From: Petrolisthes cinctipes
Lineage: Eukaryota; Arthropoda; Malacostraca; Decapoda; Porcellanidae
Assembly: GCA_033782935.1 (NCBI GenBank)
Contig: JAWQEG010001314.1
Location: forward strand, 620,001-684,000
Direction of reading: 5' to 3'
Length of the DNA stretch: 64,000 bases
Each line of letters opens with the position of its first letter. Within the stretch, counting starts at the first letter, position 1. The notes below the pieces were generated by a model. It saw nothing but the letters and a program-made list of their open reading frames with translations, ran no database searches and was not told where the DNA came from. The position numbers and the translations under genes were made by a program. Positions 63,971 to 64,000 of this stretch are shown piece by piece.

Positions 63971-64000
63971 ATTTTTAAAAATACAGGCCCAAAACATGCT

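Larger units (their letters stand above)
1..64000 (+). repeat. Tandem satellite array, about 176-bp monomer, about 364 copies
   Basis: Every part of the window can be aligned to one monomer that begins ATGCTCAAAATCGATATTTT and returns every 175-177 bp (for example starts at 1, 177, 353, 529, 704). All copies are head to tail in one orientation. Distances between matching variant monomers are whole multiples of the period: 2,990 bp = 17, 4,570 bp = 26, 13,187 bp = 75. The final boundary at 63996 gives about 364 monomers. The hand-built consensus has 71 G+C in 176 bases. Long tandem arrays of monomers near nucleosome length are known from centromeres and pericentromeres of plants and animals; assigning this array to a centromere is inference. 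No stretch over a few bases falls outside the satellite, so gene-free intervals hold only satellite. The family and species are not recognised. Confidence 0.98.
45651..64000 (+). repeat. Diverged right part of the satellite array (about 104 monomers)
   Basis: From about 45,650 monomers are still aligned head to tail but carry many more private changes and 1-2 bp indels, for example ATTTTAAGGTTCCC at 47,489, GTTTTAAGATAC at 51,658, 53,239, 57,286 and 62,566, and CTATATATTTTAGG at 58,901. Characteristic variants absent from the left part include AAAACAAGCTC with CCTGCATCTTCAGTACCC, and GCATACATCTTTTGTACC. Internal duplications are shorter and less exact: a two-monomer (351 bp) register at about 53,590-54,121 and 54,280-54,830, and an 8-monomer register near 54,140 and 55,549. 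This fits an older, less recently homogenised part of the array. Confidence 0.8.

Noticed and set aside
1..64000. Hundreds of open reading frames of 60-170 codons, mostly on the plus strand, with similar peptides such as MCMHLLYPFISQIQ.
   Set aside because: They are the same satellite monomer read in shifting frames, overlap each other in two or three frames, end at fixed stop positions of the repeat, and often lack an ATG. No family, signal peptide or domain order is visible, so no CDS is annotated.
1..64000. CRISPR-like direct repeats.
   Set aside because: The repeat is 176 bp with no unique spacers; adjacent copies abut directly. There are no cas-like genes.
1..64000. Transposable element or LTR insertion within the array.
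   Set aside because: Monomer spacing stays at multiples of about 176 bp throughout and no foreign block, target-site duplication or terminal repeat was seen.
1..64000. Inverted satellite segments.
   Set aside because: Minus-strand open frames at 2448, 12637, 24249, 51836 and elsewhere are complements of ordinary plus-oriented monomers; no monomer runs in the opposite direction.
1..64000. tRNA or rRNA genes, or Pol III boxes.
   Set aside because: No cloverleaf, A/B box pair or conserved rRNA core was seen. TTTATATC in each monomer looks TATA-like, but nothing supports it as a promoter.

Overview
The whole 64 kb window is one uninterrupted satellite DNA array. A monomer of about 176 bp is repeated head to tail, always in the same orientation, roughly 364 times (first monomer starts at base 1, the last boundary is at 63996, mean length about 175.8 bp). 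I find no gene, RNA gene, transposon, simple-sequence tract, inversion or non-satellite spacer. This is the pattern of eukaryotic centromeric or pericentromeric heterochromatin. Monomers of 150-180 bp are typical of many plant and animal centromeres, but I do not recognise this family and cannot name the species from sequence alone.

The consensus monomer (about 40% G+C by hand count) is itself an old dimer. Its two 88-bp halves align without gaps at 59 of 88 positions (67%). Each consensus monomer carries two dyad symmetries: a 25-bp near-palindrome around TCGAT at monomer positions 89-113, and GTATTTTCAAAATAC at 151-165. A linked set of variants defines a second monomer class, interspersed with the first, in which the second dyad is broken.

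Layout. 1-4745: a mosaic of segments also found elsewhere in the window. 4746-7734 and 7735-10724: two tandem copies of a 17-monomer unit (2.99 kb). About 10955-15524 and 15525-20094: two copies of a 26-monomer unit (4.57 kb). About 16435-29622 and 29623-42109: two copies of a very long unit of 75 and 71 monomers (13.19 and 12.48 kb), followed by a partial third copy to about 45650. A 24-monomer unit (4.22 kb) and an 8-monomer register (1.41 kb) are nested inside. 45651-64000: the same satellite but older-looking, with more private substitutions and indels and shorter or weaker duplications, the largest having a 30-monomer (5,280 bp) offset.

The array has grown by nested unequal exchange and segmental duplication. 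Whole monomers were lost through hybrid junctions, and short clustered variant patches look like gene conversion. The many open reading frames of about 100 codons are a by-product of a stop-poor repeat whose length is not a multiple of three, so none is annotated as a gene. If the window holds something new, it is the satellite family itself: its 88-bp ancestry, its conserved dyads and its layered higher-order structure.
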